Assembly: GCF_021404465.1 (NCBI RefSeq)
Contig: NZ_JABFTT010000005.1
Coordinates: forward strand, 124,001-188,000
Length of the DNA stretch: 64,000 nucleotides
Reading direction: 5' to 3'
Source: Billgrantia zhangzhouensis
GTDB lineage: Bacteria; Pseudomonadota; Gammaproteobacteria; Pseudomonadales; Halomonadaceae
The notes beneath the pieces are model-generated. The model had not been told where the DNA came from and ran no database searches. It saw only the letters and a program-made list of their open reading frames with translations. The stretch's first letter is position 1; each line of letters begins with the position of its first letter. The translations under genes were made by a program, and so were the position numbers. Shown in pieces: positions 49,986 through 60,559 of the stretch.

Positions 49986-50636
49986 CTAGCTTGCCAACCA
50001 GTCGAATAGCGCCTCGACCGCCCCGGCAGTATAGACGGGGCGACTGGCCGCCAAGCGCTCCGGGGCATGCACGCCCCAGGTCACCGCGACCCGATCCATG
50101 CCCAGGGCCCGCGCCATCTCCAGATCGTACTCGGTATCGCCTACCATCACCGCCTCCTCGACCGGCACGTCGAGTTCGACCAGCAACTCTTCGAGCATCT
50201 GCGGGTGCGGCTTGGAACGGGTTTCGTCGGCAGTGCGACTGGCATGGAACCAGGCGCCACTACCACTCTCGCGAAAGACCCTGTCGAGGCCTCGCCGGCT
50301 CTTGCCGGTCGCCACGGCAAGGCGTCGTGCCGGGAATTCACGCAGCCTTGCGATGCCCGCCTCGACGCCGGCAAAGAATGGCATCGGCGTACGGCTACCC
50401 TCGACGAAATAATAGGCATAACGGCTGCGCAAGAGTTCGAAGCGCTCGGCATCGATACCCGGACACAGCCGATCGATGGCCTCGGGCAGCCCTAGACCGA
50501 TGATATCACGCACCGCGGCCTCCTCGAGGCGCCCCCAGCCAGCATCGTGGGCCGCCGCCTGCATGCAGGTCACGATACGGGCGACGGAATCCATCAGGGT
50601 GCCGTCCCAGTCGAAGATGATCAGTCGATAGCGCAT
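49986..50636 (-). CDS. HAD-family hydrolase, phosphoglycolate phosphatase-like
   Basis: This is a 216-residue HAD phosphatase. The nucleophile motif FDWDGTLMDS is at 8-17, a Lys lies in TGKSRRGLD and KPHPQMLEELL, and the metal site is VMVGDTEYDLEMARALGM. Such a gene lies between rluC and sppA in many gammaproteobacteria. Substrate is not predictable; phosphoglycolate is a guess by similarity. Confidence 0.9.
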   Translation of the reverse strand: MRYRLIIFDWDGTLMDSVARIVTCMQAAAHDAGWGRLEEAAVRDIIGLGLPEAIDRLCPGIDAERFELLRSRYAYYFVEGSRTPMPFFAGVEAGIARLREFPARRLAVATGKSRRGLDRVFRESGSGAWFHASRTADETRSKPHPQMLEELLVELDVPVEEAVMVGDTEYDLEMARALGMDRVAVTWGVHAPERLAASRPVYTAGAVEALFDWLAS

Positions 50637-50688
50637 GCTGGCTCCGGTCGTCGATAGTGTCGATAGGCAGGCCCGGCGGGGCCGAAAC

Positions 50689-51636
50689 TCAACGTGCGTT
50701 GCGCGCCTGGGCGAGCGCCGCCTCCAACTCGTCGGGCAGCGGTGCACGGATCTGTACCGGCCGCCCGCTACTGGGCTCGGGAAAGGTCAGCGACTCAGCG
50801 TGCAGGAACAGGCGCGACAGACCGAGATGCCGCGCTAGCGACTCGCCTTCGCGGGAACCATACTTGTCGTCTCCGAGCAACGGGTAGCCGGCATGAGCGG
50901 CATGCACGCGGATCTGGTGGGTGCGCCCGGTCACTGGCTCGGCTTCGATCAGCGTTGCCTTGGGCAGGGCTTCACGCACGGCGAAGCGGGTGCGCGCCAC
51001 CTTGCCGGCAGCATCCACGCGTACCCGGCGCTCACCGTTGCCGGCGTCATAGCGATCGAGGCGGGCGCTGACGAATTCACGTCGCGCCGGCCAGCGGCCA
51101 GCCACCAGCGCCAAGTAGCGCTTGTCCATCCGATGCTGCTTGAGCGCCTCGTTGAGCGCCAGCAGCGCGGGACGCGACTTGGCCAGCAGCAGACAACCCG
51201 AGGTATCGCGATCGAGGCGGTGGACCAGCTCGAGAAACTCGAGGTCCTCGCGCACCTGTCGCAGTGCTTCGATCAGGCCGATCTTGACCCCGCTGCCACC
51301 GTGCACGGGAAGCCCGGCCGGTTTGTTGAGCACCAGCCAGCCCGGCCCTTCTACCAGCACACTGCCGGCGAGTAGGTTGCGCAGGCCTTCACTGACCTGC
51401 TTGACCGCCTCGCGCGGAGCGAGCTTGAGCGGCGGGATACGCACCAAGTCTCCCTCCTGAAGGCGATAGTCCGCCTTCACCCGCTTCTTGTTCACCCGCA
51501 CCTCGCCCTTGCGCACGATGCGGTAGACCAGCGTTCGCGGCACGCCTTTCAGGCGCGTTATCAGGAAGTTGTCGACCCGCTGGCCCGACTGGCCCTCGCC
51601 CACTTCCACCCACTGTACGTTGCGCCCCTCGGCCAT
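50689..51636 (-). CDS. rluC: 23S rRNA pseudouridine synthase RluC
   Basis: This is a 315-residue enzyme that modifies U955, U2504 and U2580 in 23S rRNA. The N-terminal S4 domain has GQRVDNFLITRLKGVPRTLVYRIVRKGEVRVNKKRV. The catalytic Asp lies in HRLDRDTSGCLLLAKS. It is divergent from rne, an arrangement conserved in gammaproteobacteria and useful to separate RluC from RluD. Confidence 0.95.
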   Translation of the reverse strand: MAEGRNVQWVEVGEGQSGQRVDNFLITRLKGVPRTLVYRIVRKGEVRVNKKRVKADYRLQEGDLVRIPPLKLAPREAVKQVSEGLRNLLAGSVLVEGPGWLVLNKPAGLPVHGGSGVKIGLIEALRQVREDLEFLELVHRLDRDTSGCLLLAKSRPALLALNEALKQHRMDKRYLALVAGRWPARREFVSARLDRYDAGNGERRVRVDAAGKVARTRFAVREALPKATLIEAEPVTGRTHQIRVHAAHAGYPLLGDDKYGSREGESLARHLGLSRLFLHAESLTFPEPSSGRPVQIRAPLPDELEAALAQARNAR

Positions 51637-52205
51637 GACATTCCTGCAGAAAAACTGTTGTGAGCCAGCATTCTAACGCACTCGGCGGCGCACTGCGCCA
51701 ATTGCTGTGCCTTGCCAATACTGCTATATTGCCAGCTCGCTCGGATGGATCCCTTCGGTCCCATGGCGCCTGCACGACAGACACGCAGGCCGGAGCGACG
51801 AAATCGGGCCGCGACGATCCCTGACAGAGATCCCGCCGCCGACGAGTGAATAGACGCAAGAATTGACAAGTAATGTAGTGACGCCACGCCCGGATCCCGG
51901 CTCGCCCTGTGACAGGCGAGCGGTGGCCACGGGAATCGTTCAACATCGTGCCGGTGGCCGGCGTTGGCGAATCGATGAATGCCAGGTGTCTGGCGGTGAC
52001 CGCAGGGCCGGATGGGAGAAGCCCCACCGAGACATGTCCTGCCTCCGCCGCGTACTCAACATGATCATGTCGTGCTGGGCCCCTCTCGGGTGCCGGTACG
52101 ATCGGGCGCCACTGCGCATCCGCGACATGCGCTGAGCACAAGCACGCAGCACCCAGAGGTTCGCCTTCTTCGATGCCCCCCGGCGCGTCCAGATTGCGAG
52201 ACAAC
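51637..52205. promoter_or_regulatory. rluC-rne intergenic region including the long rne leader
   Basis: No protein gene is supported in this 569-base gap. It contains the rne promoter (51702-51730), and downstream of it a leader of about 470 bases runs to the rne start at 52206. Long rne leaders bind RNase E and mediate autoregulation in E. coli; the same role here is inferred from length and position. Confidence 0.6.
51702..51730 (+). promoter_or_regulatory. sigma70-type promoter for rne
   Basis: TTGCTG (51702-51707) and TATATT (51725-51730) are spaced by 17 bases, near ideal for a housekeeping promoter. The predicted transcript starts near 51737. Confidence 0.7.
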
Positions 52206-55193
52206 ATGAAACGGATGCTCATCAATGCGACCCAGCCGGAAGAGCTGCGCGTCGCGCTGGTCGATGGACAACGCCTGTACGACCTGGACATCGAATCCGG
52301 TGCCAGGGAGCAAAAGAAAGCCAACATCTACCGTGGCAAGATCACCCGAGTCGAACCTTCCCTCGAAGCCGCCTTCGTCGACTTCGGCGCCGATCGCCAC
52401 GGTTTTCTCCCCCTCAAGGAAATTTCCCGCGAGTACTTCCTGAAGGAATCTTCGGGCCGTCCCAGCATCAAGGAGGTGCTCAAGGAGGGTCAGGAAGTCA
52501 TCGTTCAGGTCGACAAGGAGGAGCGCGGCAACAAGGGTGCGGCGCTGACCACCTTCATCAGTCTGGCTGGCCGCTTCCTCGTGCTGATGCCCAACAACCC
52601 CCGTGCCGGGGGCATCTCGCGGCGCATCGAGGGCGACGAGCGCACCCAGCTCAAGGAGGCCATGGGCCAGCTCACCGTGCCGGAGAAGATGGGCGTGATC
52701 GTTCGCACCGCCGGCATTGGTCGTAGCCCGGAGGAGCTGCAGTGGGACCTTGACTACCTGGTCCAGGTGTGGGAATCGATCACCGAGGAGGCCGGCAAGC
52801 GCCCCGCCCCGTTCCTGATCTATCGCGAATCGAACGTCATCATCCGCGCCATGCGCGACTACCTGCGCCAGGACATCGGCGAGGTGCTGATCGACAGCCC
52901 CGAGGTACACCAGGAAGCGCTGACGTTCATTCGTCAGGTCATGCCTTCATACCAGCAGAAGATCAAACTCTACGCCGACGAGGTTCCGCTGTTCTCGCGT
53001 TTCCAGATCGAATCGCAGATCGAGACCGCCTACGAACGCGAAGTGAAGCTGCCCTCCGGTGGCTCCATCGTCATCGACCATACCGAAGCCCTGGTTTCCA
53101 TCGACATCAACTCGGCGCGCGCCACCCGTGGTAGCGACATTGAGGAGACCGCGCTGCAAACTAACCTCGAGGCGGCCGACGAGGTCGCCCGCCAGCTACG
53201 CCTGCGCGATATCGGCGGTCTGGTGGTGATCGACTTCATCGACATGAGTCCCGCGCGCAACCAGCGTGAGGTCGAGAACCGCATGCGCGATGCGCTCAAG
53301 CTCGATCGCGCCCGGGTGCAGATTGGCCGTATCTCCCGCTTCGGCCTGATGGAGATGTCGCGTCAGCGCCTGCGCCCGTCACTGGGCGAAACCAGCGGCG
53401 TGGTATGCCCGCGCTGCAACGGCCAAGGCACCATCCGCGACGTGCGCTCGCTGTCGCTTTCGATCATGCGCCTGATCGAAGAGGAGGCGATGAAGGAACG
53501 CAGCGCGCAGATTCGCGCCATCCTCCCGGTGCCGGTGGCCACCTACCTGCTCAACGAGAAGCGTGCGGTGCTTGCCGACATCGAGCAACGCCAGGGCGTG
53601 AAGGTGCTGGTCCTGCCCAAGCCCGACATGGACACGCCGCACTACGACGTGCAACGCCTGCGTGACGACCATATCGAGGAGGAAGGCGATCAGGACAAGT
53701 CCAGCTTCGAGCTGTCGGTCGAGACCGACATCGGCAAGGAGCCGGACATGAGCATCGCCAAACCGATGGCCCGTACCGAGGCTGCGGTCAAGACGGTGAT
53801 CCACAACGAACCGGCTCCGGCCTCCTTGCAGCAGGAGCCGCCCCGTCAGGCACCTTCTCCTACTCCCGCCACTGCCGCAGCCCCCGCTGCCGGCGTGCTC
53901 GGCCGTCTGCTCAAGGGCGTCACCAAGTTGCTCGGCGGAACCGAGAGCGATACGACCACTGCGGTGGAGTCGCGCAAGCCGACCCCGCCACAGGCACCGC
54001 CCCGCGGCGAGGACGAACGCGGCGAGCGCAACGGTCGCGGACGGCGGCGTGCGCGTGGCGAATCCCAGGACGATGGCCGTAGCCAGCGCGGCCAGGCCCG
54101 CTCCCAGGAAAGTGCCCGTACCGAAGCACGTCAGGACTCTCGCCAGGAAGCGCGCCAGGACAGCGGCGGCGGCCGTGGCGGTCGCGGGCGCAATCACGCA
54201 CGCGCCGACAAGCCCCAGGCCACCGAGGAGGCACGTCAGGCCAAGCCTCGTGGGCGTGACGAGACGCCGCGCCGCCAGAAAGCCGAGCCACAGGAAAAGC
54301 CTGTCGAACAGGTAACCGAGCCGGCCAAGAGCGACGACGGCAAGCCCAAGCGTACGCGCAACAATCCGCGCAACCGCTCGCGCCAGCACGCCATCAATCC
54401 GCAGGCCGAGGCTGAGCAGAAGCGCCTCCAGGCGGAAGCACCCGAGCAGAAGGGTGAAGCTGGTTCGGAGCAGGCCAAGGCCGAGGCGCCCAAGCCGACC
54501 GAGAAGCCCACCGAGGCGACCAAGGCCGAGCAGCCGAAACCGGAAGAAGCCAAGCCCGAGCAAGCCAAGGTCGAGGCGCCCAAGCCGACCGAGAAGCCCG
54601 CCGAGGCGGCCAAGGCCGAGCAGCCGAAACCGGAAGAAACCAAGCCCGAGCAGGCCAAGGTCGAGGCGCCCAAACCGGCCGAGCAGCCGAAACCGGAAGA
54701 AACCAAGCCCGAAGCCAAGCCGGAGCTAGCCAAGGTCGAGGCGCCCAAGCCGGCCGAGAAGCCCGCCGAGGCGGCCAAGACCGAGCAGCCGAAATCGGAA
54801 GAAGCCAAGCCCGAAGCCCAGCCGGAGCTAGCCAAGGTCGAGGCGCCCAAGTCGGCCGAGAAGCCCGCCGAGGCGACCAAGGCCGAGCAGCCGAAGTCGG
54901 AAGAAGCCAAGCCCGAGCAGGCCAAGGTCGAGGCGCCCAAGCCCGCCGAGGCGACCAAGGCCGAGCAGCCGAAGTCGGAAGAAGCCAAGCCCGAGCAGGC
55001 CAAGGTCGGGGCGCCCAAGCCCGCCGAGGCACCCAAGGCTGAGCAGCCGAAGTCGGAAGAAACCAAGCCCGAAGCCAAGGCTGAGCCATCCGAAGCCGAG
55101 CAGACCGCTGCCCGCCGCCGGCGTCGCGCGCACAATGACCCGCGCGAAATCCGTCGCCGTGAGCAGGAGGCTCAGAAAGGCAGCCAGGGCTGA
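52206..55193 (+). CDS. rne: ribonuclease E
   Basis: This is a 995-residue endoribonuclease, the degradosome core. The start [21 protein letters not shown] leads into an S1 domain (about 35-120). The catalytic Asp residues lie in [15 protein letters not shown] (about 300) and LVVIDFIDM (about 343), and the Zn-link CPRCNGQG is near 401. After about residue 525 the protein is disordered: an Arg-rich segment ([10 protein letters not shown] and similar), then a Pro/Glu/Lys/Ala repeat tail (about 750-962), then [17 protein letters not shown] at the end. The catalytic half is conserved. The tail is where partners such as RhlB and enolase dock in E. coli. Confidence 0.95.
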   Translation: MKRMLINATQPEELRVALVDGQRLYDLDIESGAREQKKANIYRGKITRVEPSLEAAFVDFGADRHGFLPLKEISREYFLKESSGRPSIKEVLKEGQEVIVQVDKEERGNKGAALTTFISLAGRFLVLMPNNPRAGGISRRIEGDERTQLKEAMGQLTVPEKMGVIVRTAGIGRSPEELQWDLDYLVQVWESITEEAGKRPAPFLIYRESNVIIRAMRDYLRQDIGEVLIDSPEVHQEALTFIRQVMPSYQQKIKLYADEVPLFSRFQIESQIETAYEREVKLPSGGSIVIDHTEALVSIDINSARATRGSDIEETALQTNLEAADEVARQLRLRDIGGLVVIDFIDMSPARNQREVENRMRDALKLDRARVQIGRISRFGLMEMSRQRLRPSLGETSGVVCPRCNGQGTIRDVRSLSLSIMRLIEEEAMKERSAQIRAILPVPVATYLLNEKRAVLADIEQRQGVKVLVLPKPDMDTPHYDVQRLRDDHIEEEGDQDKSSFELSVETDIGKEPDMSIAKPMARTEAAVKTVIHNEPAPASLQQEPPRQAPSPTPATAAAPAAGVLGRLLKGVTKLLGGTESDTTTAVESRKPTPPQAPPRGEDERGERNGRGRRRARGESQDDGRSQRGQARSQESARTEARQDSRQEARQDSGGGRGGRGRNHARADKPQATEEARQAKPRGRDETPRRQKAEPQEKPVEQVTEPAKSDDGKPKRTRNNPRNRSRQHAINPQAEAEQKRLQAEAPEQKGEAGSEQAKAEAPKPTEKPTEATKAEQPKPEEAKPEQAKVEAPKPTEKPAEAAKAEQPKPEETKPEQAKVEAPKPAEQPKPEETKPEAKPELAKVEAPKPAEKPAEAAKTEQPKSEEAKPEAQPELAKVEAPKSAEKPAEATKAEQPKSEEAKPEQAKVEAPKPAEATKAEQPKSEEAKPEQAKVGAPKPAEAPKAEQPKSEETKPEAKAEPSEAEQTAARRRRRAHNDPREIRRREQEAQKGSQG
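54454..55092 (+). repeat. degenerate in-frame tandem repeats in the rne tail
   Basis: About seven copies of a roughly 26-34 residue unit, built on [22 protein letters not shown] with short variants AEKPAEAA and AEAT, follow one another. Copies differ by substitutions (P/S, A/T) and by loss of a segment, which indicates slippage or unequal crossing-over. The corresponding DNA repeats CAAGCCCGAGCAGGCCAAGG and GAGGCGCCCAAG recur several times. Confidence 0.9.
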
Positions 55194-55215
55194 TACACCC
55201 TACTGCCTAATAGAG

Positions 55216-55244
55216 AACGGCCCGCGCTCAGCGCGGGCCGTTTT
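55216..55244 (+). terminator. rho-independent terminator of rne
   Basis: A 12-base stem AACGGCCCGCGC/GCGCGGGCCGTT with loop TCA runs into TTTT, starting 23 bases after the rne stop codon. It also separates rne from the convergent murB operon. Confidence 0.9.
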
Positions 55245-55287
55245 CATTCATGCTCGTTTGCCGTCTCGCCAGTGCCCTACGCAGCTT

Positions 55288-56295
55288 TCAGGCCAGCCTG
55301 GGTTCGCGTTCCAGCACGACACCGAAGCGAGCCTCCACCTCTGTCGCTACCTGCCGGGAAAACGCCAGCAGCTCTTCGGCACTGCCACCACCGAAATGCA
55401 CCAGCACCAGCGCCTGACGCTCATGAATGCCGAAATGGCCCGATCGCCACCCCTTGAGCCCACAGCGGTCGATCAGCCAGCCGGCCGCCAGCTTGACGCG
55501 CCCATCGGCCAGCTCGAAATACGGCATGTCAGGCCATGACAGCAGCATTTCCTCCGCCTGCCGCCGTTCTACGATAGGGTTCTTGAAGAAGCTGCCGGCA
55601 TTGCCCAGCTCGGCCGGATCGGGCAGCTTCTCGCGGCGAATGGTGCATACCGCCTCGGCCACATCGAGCGGGCCCGGCCGAGGGCCCAACCGCTGGGCCA
55701 GATCACCATAACCCAGCCGAGGATGCGGATCGCGAGTGAGCCGTAGGGCCAGCCCGGTGACGATCACCTTGTCCTCGAGTTCGCCCTTGAAGATGCTGTC
55801 GCGGTAGCCGAAGGCGCACTCTCCCACCGTCAGGCGCGCGCAACGACCATCCTCGATGAACATCACGTGAACCGCTTCGAGCACTTCGCACAGCTCGACA
55901 CCGTAGGCCCCGATGTTCTGGATCGGTGCGGCACCGCAGGAGCCCGGGATCAACGCCAGATTCTCCGTTCCCCACAGGCCACGGCCGGCCAATGCCATGA
56001 CCAGCGGGTGCCACTCGACTCCTGCCCCGACATGCACCAGTACGCTGCCCTCCCGGGGTTCCAGCCACCAATAACGCAGCGCCGGGCGCAGCACCAACCC
56101 GGGCAGTCGTTCGGGCAGGATCAAATTGCTGCCCCCACCCAACACGGTAAGAGGCCAGTTGAGGTCATCCGCCAAACGCAGCAGCCTACGCAGCGGCTCG
56201 ATGGCTGCCGGTGAAGCGAAGCGCTCGGCACGACAGGGAAGCCCCAGGGTATTGGCTGCCGTCAGCTCCCGGTCGGCCAGCAGGGTATCGCTCAA
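55288..56295 (-). CDS. murB: UDP-N-acetylenolpyruvoylglucosamine reductase
   Basis: This is a 335-residue flavoenzyme of peptidoglycan synthesis, type I as in E. coli. Features are LTVLGGGSNLILPE (FAD loop, about 48-61), IPGSCGAAPIQNIGAYGVEL, the Ser in AGSFFKNPIV and the C-terminal LEREPRL with the catalytic Glu region. The start overlaps the phosphatase stop (ATGA at 56292-56295). It is the last gene of the leftward comEC-murB series. Confidence 0.96.
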   Translation of the reverse strand: MSDTLLADRELTAANTLGLPCRAERFASPAAIEPLRRLLRLADDLNWPLTVLGGGSNLILPERLPGLVLRPALRYWWLEPREGSVLVHVGAGVEWHPLVMALAGRGLWGTENLALIPGSCGAAPIQNIGAYGVELCEVLEAVHVMFIEDGRCARLTVGECAFGYRDSIFKGELEDKVIVTGLALRLTRDPHPRLGYGDLAQRLGPRPGPLDVAEAVCTIRREKLPDPAELGNAGSFFKNPIVERRQAEEMLLSWPDMPYFELADGRVKLAAGWLIDRCGLKGWRSGHFGIHERQALVLVHFGGGSAEELLAFSRQVATEVEARFGVVLEREPRLA

Positions 56296-56771
56296 TGCCG
56301 CTGCCCCTCGAGCCGCAGGGCTATCTCCTCGACCAGGCCGCGGGAAGCGGCTTCGATCAGGTCGAGCACCTTCTCAAAGCCCTGCTCGCCACCGTAGTAG
56401 GGGTCGGGTACCGACCGGTCGACATGGCCGGCGAAGTCGAGAAAGAGACCGATGTGGGCGCCGCACCCCTCGGGGCACTGCGCACGTATCGCCGCCAGGT
56501 TGTCGTGGTCCATGGCCAGCAGGTAGTCGAAGCGCGAGAAGTCCTCGGCCGCGAGCTGGCGCGCGCGCAACTCGCTCAAGTCAACGCCACGTCGGCGTGC
56601 GGCGGCAGCGGAACGCGGATCGGGCGCTTTGCCTACGTGCCAGTCACCGATGCCGCAGGAATCGACTTCCACACGACGGGCCAGCCCTGCCGCCTCGAGC
56701 TCGCGACGGAACACGCCTTCGGCGGTGGGCGAGCGGCAGATGTTACCGAGACAGACGAACAGAACACGCAT
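56292..56771 (-). CDS. low-molecular-weight protein tyrosine phosphatase
   Basis: This is a 159-residue phosphatase with the P-loop VCLGNICRSPTAEG (Cys7, Arg13, Ser14) and the general-acid Asp in VPDPYYGGEQGFEKVLDLIE. It may act on protein tyrosine kinases of surface polysaccharide export or on small phosphoesters. Position between kdsB and murB is conserved in Pseudomonas, where the product is not tied to a single target. Confidence 0.94.
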   Translation of the reverse strand: MRVLFVCLGNICRSPTAEGVFRRELEAAGLARRVEVDSCGIGDWHVGKAPDPRSAAAARRRGVDLSELRARQLAAEDFSRFDYLLAMDHDNLAAIRAQCPEGCGAHIGLFLDFAGHVDRSVPDPYYGGEQGFEKVLDLIEAASRGLVEEIALRLEGQRH

Positions 56772-56783
56772 GGTTGTCCCTCC

Positions 56784-57560
56784 TTATGGGTTCCCGCTCA
56801 GCAGAGCCCTGACGCGCTCCAGGTCTGCCAAGGTATCGACCCCGGCCGGGTTGGGCTCGGCGGCCAGCGCCACCTGAATGGCATGACCGTAGTGCAGCGC
56901 TCGCAACTGCTCTAACTGCTCCAGCCGCTCCAGCGCCGATGGGCTCCAGTCGCGATACTCCGCCAGGAAGGCAGCACGGTAGGCATACAGTCCGATATGG
57001 CGCAGCCAGGCATCGGTCTCGAGCCACTCCGGACGCGCAGCGAACGACTCGCGGTCCCATGGGATAGGGGCACGGGAAAAATAGAGCGCACGCCCCGAGA
57101 GAGCGCGTACCACTTTGACCACATTGGGATTGAACAGCGTTTCCACATCACCGATCGGTTCCGCCAAGGTCGCAATGGAGGCCCCCGGGTCGTCATAAAG
57201 CCGAATCGCGACCTGGTCGATCAGCCGCGGTGGAATCAGCGGTTCGTCACCTTGGACGTTCACCAGCACGGCGTCGGCGGTGAGCCCCAACGTCTCGGCG
57301 ACCTCGGCCAGCCGGTCGGTGCCGGAAGGATGGTCGGCGCGAGTCATCACCACCTCGGCGCCTAACGGCAACATGGCGTCGCGTATCCGCGCATCGTCGG
57401 TGGCGACCACCACACGGCTGGCAGCACTCGCGCAGGCCTGGCGCCAGACATGCGCCACCATGGGCTCACCGGCAATGTCGAGCAGTGGCTTGCCCGGCAG
57501 TCGCGAGGAGCCGTAGCGTGCCGGTATCACCGCAATGAAGGCGTTATCCTGCGCCATCAT
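56784..57560 (-). CDS. kdsB: CMP-KDO synthetase (3-deoxy-manno-octulosonate cytidylyltransferase)
   Basis: This is a 258-residue nucleotidyltransferase that activates KDO for lipopolysaccharide. The nucleotide loop [26 protein letters not shown] (about 13-38) and the family stretch [12 protein letters not shown] are plain. The start overlaps the stop of the upstream Trm112-like gene (57557-57560). Confidence 0.95.
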   Translation of the reverse strand: MMAQDNAFIAVIPARYGSSRLPGKPLLDIAGEPMVAHVWRQACASAASRVVVATDDARIRDAMLPLGAEVVMTRADHPSGTDRLAEVAETLGLTADAVLVNVQGDEPLIPPRLIDQVAIRLYDDPGASIATLAEPIGDVETLFNPNVVKVVRALSGRALYFSRAPIPWDRESFAARPEWLETDAWLRHIGLYAYRAAFLAEYRDWSPSALERLEQLEQLRALHYGHAIQVALAAEPNPAGVDTLADLERVRALLSGNP

Positions 57561-57766
57561 CCCTCTCCGTTGCGGCCAGGGGAAGGCGGCAGCTTCTCGT
57601 CGATCTCAAGCTGACGCGCTTCTTCGGGCAGCATGACCGGAATGCCGTCGCGCACCGGATAGGCGAGGCCATCGTAGTGGCACAGCAGTTCCTGGGCCTC
57701 GCGGTCGTACTTGAGCTTGCCCTTGCACAGCGGGCAGACCAGCATGGCCAGCAGTTCCTTGTCCAT
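57557..57766 (-). CDS. ycaR: Trm112-like/YcaR family small protein
   Basis: This is a 69-residue protein that starts [21 protein letters not shown]. It has a CxxC pair and another conserved Cys ([26 protein letters not shown]), the YcaR/Trm112 pattern. Its function is unknown. It lies between lpxK and kdsB, the conserved location. Confidence 0.92.
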   Translation of the reverse strand: MDKELLAMLVCPLCKGKLKYDREAQELLCHYDGLAYPVRDGIPVMLPEEARQLEIDEKLPPSPGRNGEG

Positions 57767-57794
57767 TGTTACACCTCTATCGTTCGAACTAAGG

Positions 57795-58805
57795 TTATCG
57801 CAACCCTGACAGTCGCGTGTCCAGCCAGGCCGCAAAGTCTGCCGACGGCTCGGCTTCGACCTCCAGCACCCAGCCCCGCTCGAGGGTCACGGCATCCAGC
57901 TTCTCGGCATCCTTGGCCGTCATCACTACCGGCAGGTCGTCGCCGAAGGTCAACTCCTGCCCCGTGAATCGATGATGATCGGGAAAGGCATGCGGCCTGG
58001 CTTCGACTCCCATCTCGGCCAGGGTCGTGAAGAAACGCTGGGGATTCCCGATCCCCGCGACGGCATGTACCGGGCCGTGGAACGGCAACGGCGCCAGAGT
58101 ATGGGACGTCCCATCCTCCAGCGAACGCCAGCGGACCGGTACCAGGCGAAAGGTCCAGGCGCCCGCTGGCGGCACGAAGGCCGGTTCTCCATTGATCAGT
58201 ACCGCACTCACCTCGTCCAGGCGTGACAGAGGCTCACGCAGGGGGCCCGCAGGCAGGCAACGTCCGTTGCCGAACCCGCGGCGGCCATCCACCACCACCA
58301 GTTCCAGATCGCGCCCCAGCGCCAGGTGTTGCAGACCGTCGTCGCTAAGCAGGATGTCGCACCCCCTCTCGAGCAGCGCCCTGGCACCGCGCGGGCGGTC
58401 GGGGTCGACCACCACCGGCAGGCCGGTCTGACGCGCCAGCATGCGTGGCTCGTCGCCGCTGTGGGCACTGGGCGTGTCCAGGGTGACATGCAACGGGTAG
58501 CCTGCACCCTGCTCCGCCTTGCCGCCATAGCCGCGCGAGACGATACCCGGCCGCCACCCCTGCTCGGACAGGTGGCGAGCCAACCAGGCCACCAGAGGGG
58601 ACTTGCCGGTTCCTCCCAGGGTCACGTTGCCCACCACGATCACCGGCACGGTAGCTCGCCATACCCGACGACGACCGTCCCGATAGCGCGCAGTACGACG
58701 CTCGACGACCCAGCGATACAGGGCTTCTAGCGGCCTCAGCGCCCTGAGCCAGGCGGCGTCGCCGTAGGCTGCTTGGAGCCAGCGTTCGCCCAGGCCACGG
58801 CTCAT
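57795..58805 (-). CDS. lpxK: tetraacyldisaccharide 4'-kinase
   Basis: This is a 336-residue inner-membrane kinase that phosphorylates lipid A precursor. The P-loop is [19 protein letters not shown] (about 55-73), preceded by a hydrophobic N-terminus, and the family [15 protein letters not shown] and HAFPDHHRF follow. The start overlaps the msbA stop (ATGA at 58802-58805), so flippase and kinase are coupled. Confidence 0.95.
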   Translation of the reverse strand: MSRGLGERWLQAAYGDAAWLRALRPLEALYRWVVERRTARYRDGRRRVWRATVPVIVVGNVTLGGTGKSPLVAWLARHLSEQGWRPGIVSRGYGGKAEQGAGYPLHVTLDTPSAHSGDEPRMLARQTGLPVVVDPDRPRGARALLERGCDILLSDDGLQHLALGRDLELVVVDGRRGFGNGRCLPAGPLREPLSRLDEVSAVLINGEPAFVPPAGAWTFRLVPVRWRSLEDGTSHTLAPLPFHGPVHAVAGIGNPQRFFTTLAEMGVEARPHAFPDHHRFTGQELTFGDDLPVVMTAKDAEKLDAVTLERGWVLEVEAEPSADFAAWLDTRLSGLR

Positions 58806-60559
58806 GACACCGAAGCTTCCTGGAACTGCAACCGGTGCAGCGCCGCATAGGCACCGTCGCGCGCCAACAGCTCGGCATGGGCGCCCTGCTCGACGATCTG
58901 CCCCTGCTCCATTACTAGGATGCGATCGGCTCGCTCGATGGTGGAAAGCCGGTGGGCGATGACCAGCGTCGTACGACCGCGGCAAACCACCTCGAGCGCC
59001 TGCTGGATGTAACGCTCCGACTCGGTGTCCAGCGCCGAGGTCGCCTCGTCGAGAATCAGCAGTGGGGAGTCCTTGAAGATCGCCCGGGCAATGGCGAGGC
59101 GCTGACGCTGACCACCGGAGAGCATCACGCCATTGTCGCCGACGATGGTATCGTAGCCGTCGGGCAGCCGCTCGATGAACTCATGAGCATAGGCCGCCTG
59201 TGCGGCCGCCTCGATGGTGTCGCGATCCGCTTGGGGCACACCGTAGGCAATGTTGTCGGCAATGCTGGCGTTGAACAGCGTCACCTGCTGCGACACCAGG
59301 GCGAGCTGACGACGCAAGGGCGCCAGACGATACTCGTCGATGGGCACGCCGTCGATCAGCACCTGACCGGCGGTGGGGCGGTAGAAGCGCGGCAACAGTC
59401 CCGCCAGGGTCGACTTGCCGCTCCCCGAGCGTCCCACGATAGCGACCATCTCCCCAGGCTCGATGACGATATCAATGCCCTTGAGCACTTCGGGCTGATC
59501 CTCGCCGTAGCGGAAATGCACCCCACGCAGTTCCACCTTGCCTTCGAGGCGCTCGGGCTCACGGGTGCCCTCGTCGGGCTCGAGCGGCACCTGCATCAGA
59601 CCGAACAGCTCGGCGGCGGCGGCGATCCCTTTCTGGATCTCGCTGTTGATCTCGGTGAGCTGGCGCACTGGCTTGGCCATCAGCGATGCGGCGGTAATGA
59701 AGGCAACGAATTCACCGGGGGTCATGTCGGCCAGCAGCGCCGGCGACATGGCCAGCCACACCAGTACCGCCAGCGATACGGCGATCAACAACTGGATGAC
59801 CGGCGTACTGATGGCCTTGGTCAGCGCCTCCTTCATTTTCTGCTGGCGGTTGTAGTCGCTGGCCCGGGCGAAACGCTCCTTCTCGTAGGCTTCGGCACCG
59901 TGAGTTCGCACCACGCGGTATCCGGTCAAGGCCTCGGAGGCCACATGGGTCACGTCGCCCATGGAATCCTGAATGCGCAGGGAGATGCGCCGGAAGCGCT
60001 TGCTGGCATAGCTCACCACACCACCGATCAGCGGCGTCACGGCCAGGAACAGCAGGGTCAGCATCCAGTTGGTCCACAGCAGGTAGCCCAACAGACCAAT
60101 CACGAACAGCCCCTCGCGCAGCAGGATGGTGATGGCATTGGTCGCCGCCCCGGTGACCTGCTCCACATGGTAGGTAACCCGTGAGATCAGATGACCGCTG
60201 GAATGCGAATCGAAGAAGCGACCGGGCAGGTGCAGCATGTGATTGAACACGTTGCAGCGCAGCGCATGCACCACGTTGCGCGCCACGTTGCTCATGAAAT
60301 AAGTGCCGAGGAAGGTGCCCAGCCCCCTGGCGGCGAACATGAACACCACGAACAGCGGCAAGAACAGGCGGAAGGCGGCGTCTGGGTCCTGGATACCATC
60401 GATCAAGCGCTTCATCATCTCGGCCAGGGCCGTACTGGAGGCCGCATAAAGCGCATAGCCGACGATCGCCAGGGCGAATGAGATCCAGTGCGGCTTGACG
60501 TAGGCCAGCAATTGCTTGTAGAGGGTCCAGCCCGAATGTTGGGTCCGGTCTTGAGTCAC
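58802..60559 (-). CDS. msbA: lipid A export ATP-binding/permease MsbA
   Basis: This is a 585-residue half-transporter that flips lipid A-core. Six membrane helices lie within residues 1-310. The ATPase domain contains Walker A GRSGSGKST, signature LSGGQRQRLAIARA and Walker B LLILDEATSALDTES. It is next to lpxK as in E. coli msbA-lpxK. Its start overlaps the exbD stop (ATGA at 60556-60559). Confidence 0.95.
   Translation of the reverse strand: MTQDRTQHSGWTLYKQLLAYVKPHWISFALAIVGYALYAASSTALAEMMKRLIDGIQDPDAAFRLFLPLFVVFMFAARGLGTFLGTYFMSNVARNVVHALRCNVFNHMLHLPGRFFDSHSSGHLISRVTYHVEQVTGAATNAITILLREGLFVIGLLGYLLWTNWMLTLLFLAVTPLIGGVVSYASKRFRRISLRIQDSMGDVTHVASEALTGYRVVRTHGAEAYEKERFARASDYNRQQKMKEALTKAISTPVIQLLIAVSLAVLVWLAMSPALLADMTPGEFVAFITAASLMAKPVRQLTEINSEIQKGIAAAAELFGLMQVPLEPDEGTREPERLEGKVELRGVHFRYGEDQPEVLKGIDIVIEPGEMVAIVGRSGSGKSTLAGLLPRFYRPTAGQVLIDGVPIDEYRLAPLRRQLALVSQQVTLFNASIADNIAYGVPQADRDTIEAAAQAAYAHEFIERLPDGYDTIVGDNGVMLSGGQRQRLAIARAIFKDSPLLILDEATSALDTESERYIQQALEVVCRGRTTLVIAHRLSTIERADRILVMEQGQIVEQGAHAELLARDGAYAALHRLQFQEASVS

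Noticed and set aside
51863..52135. Small plus-strand open frame in the rne leader
   Set aside because: There is no ribosome site or conserved motif. It is more simply part of the untranslated leader.
53379..54563. 394-codon open frame on the minus strand opposite rne
   Set aside because: It mirrors the low-complexity and conserved rne sequence. Its Leu/Gly/Arg-rich product has no recognisable motif.
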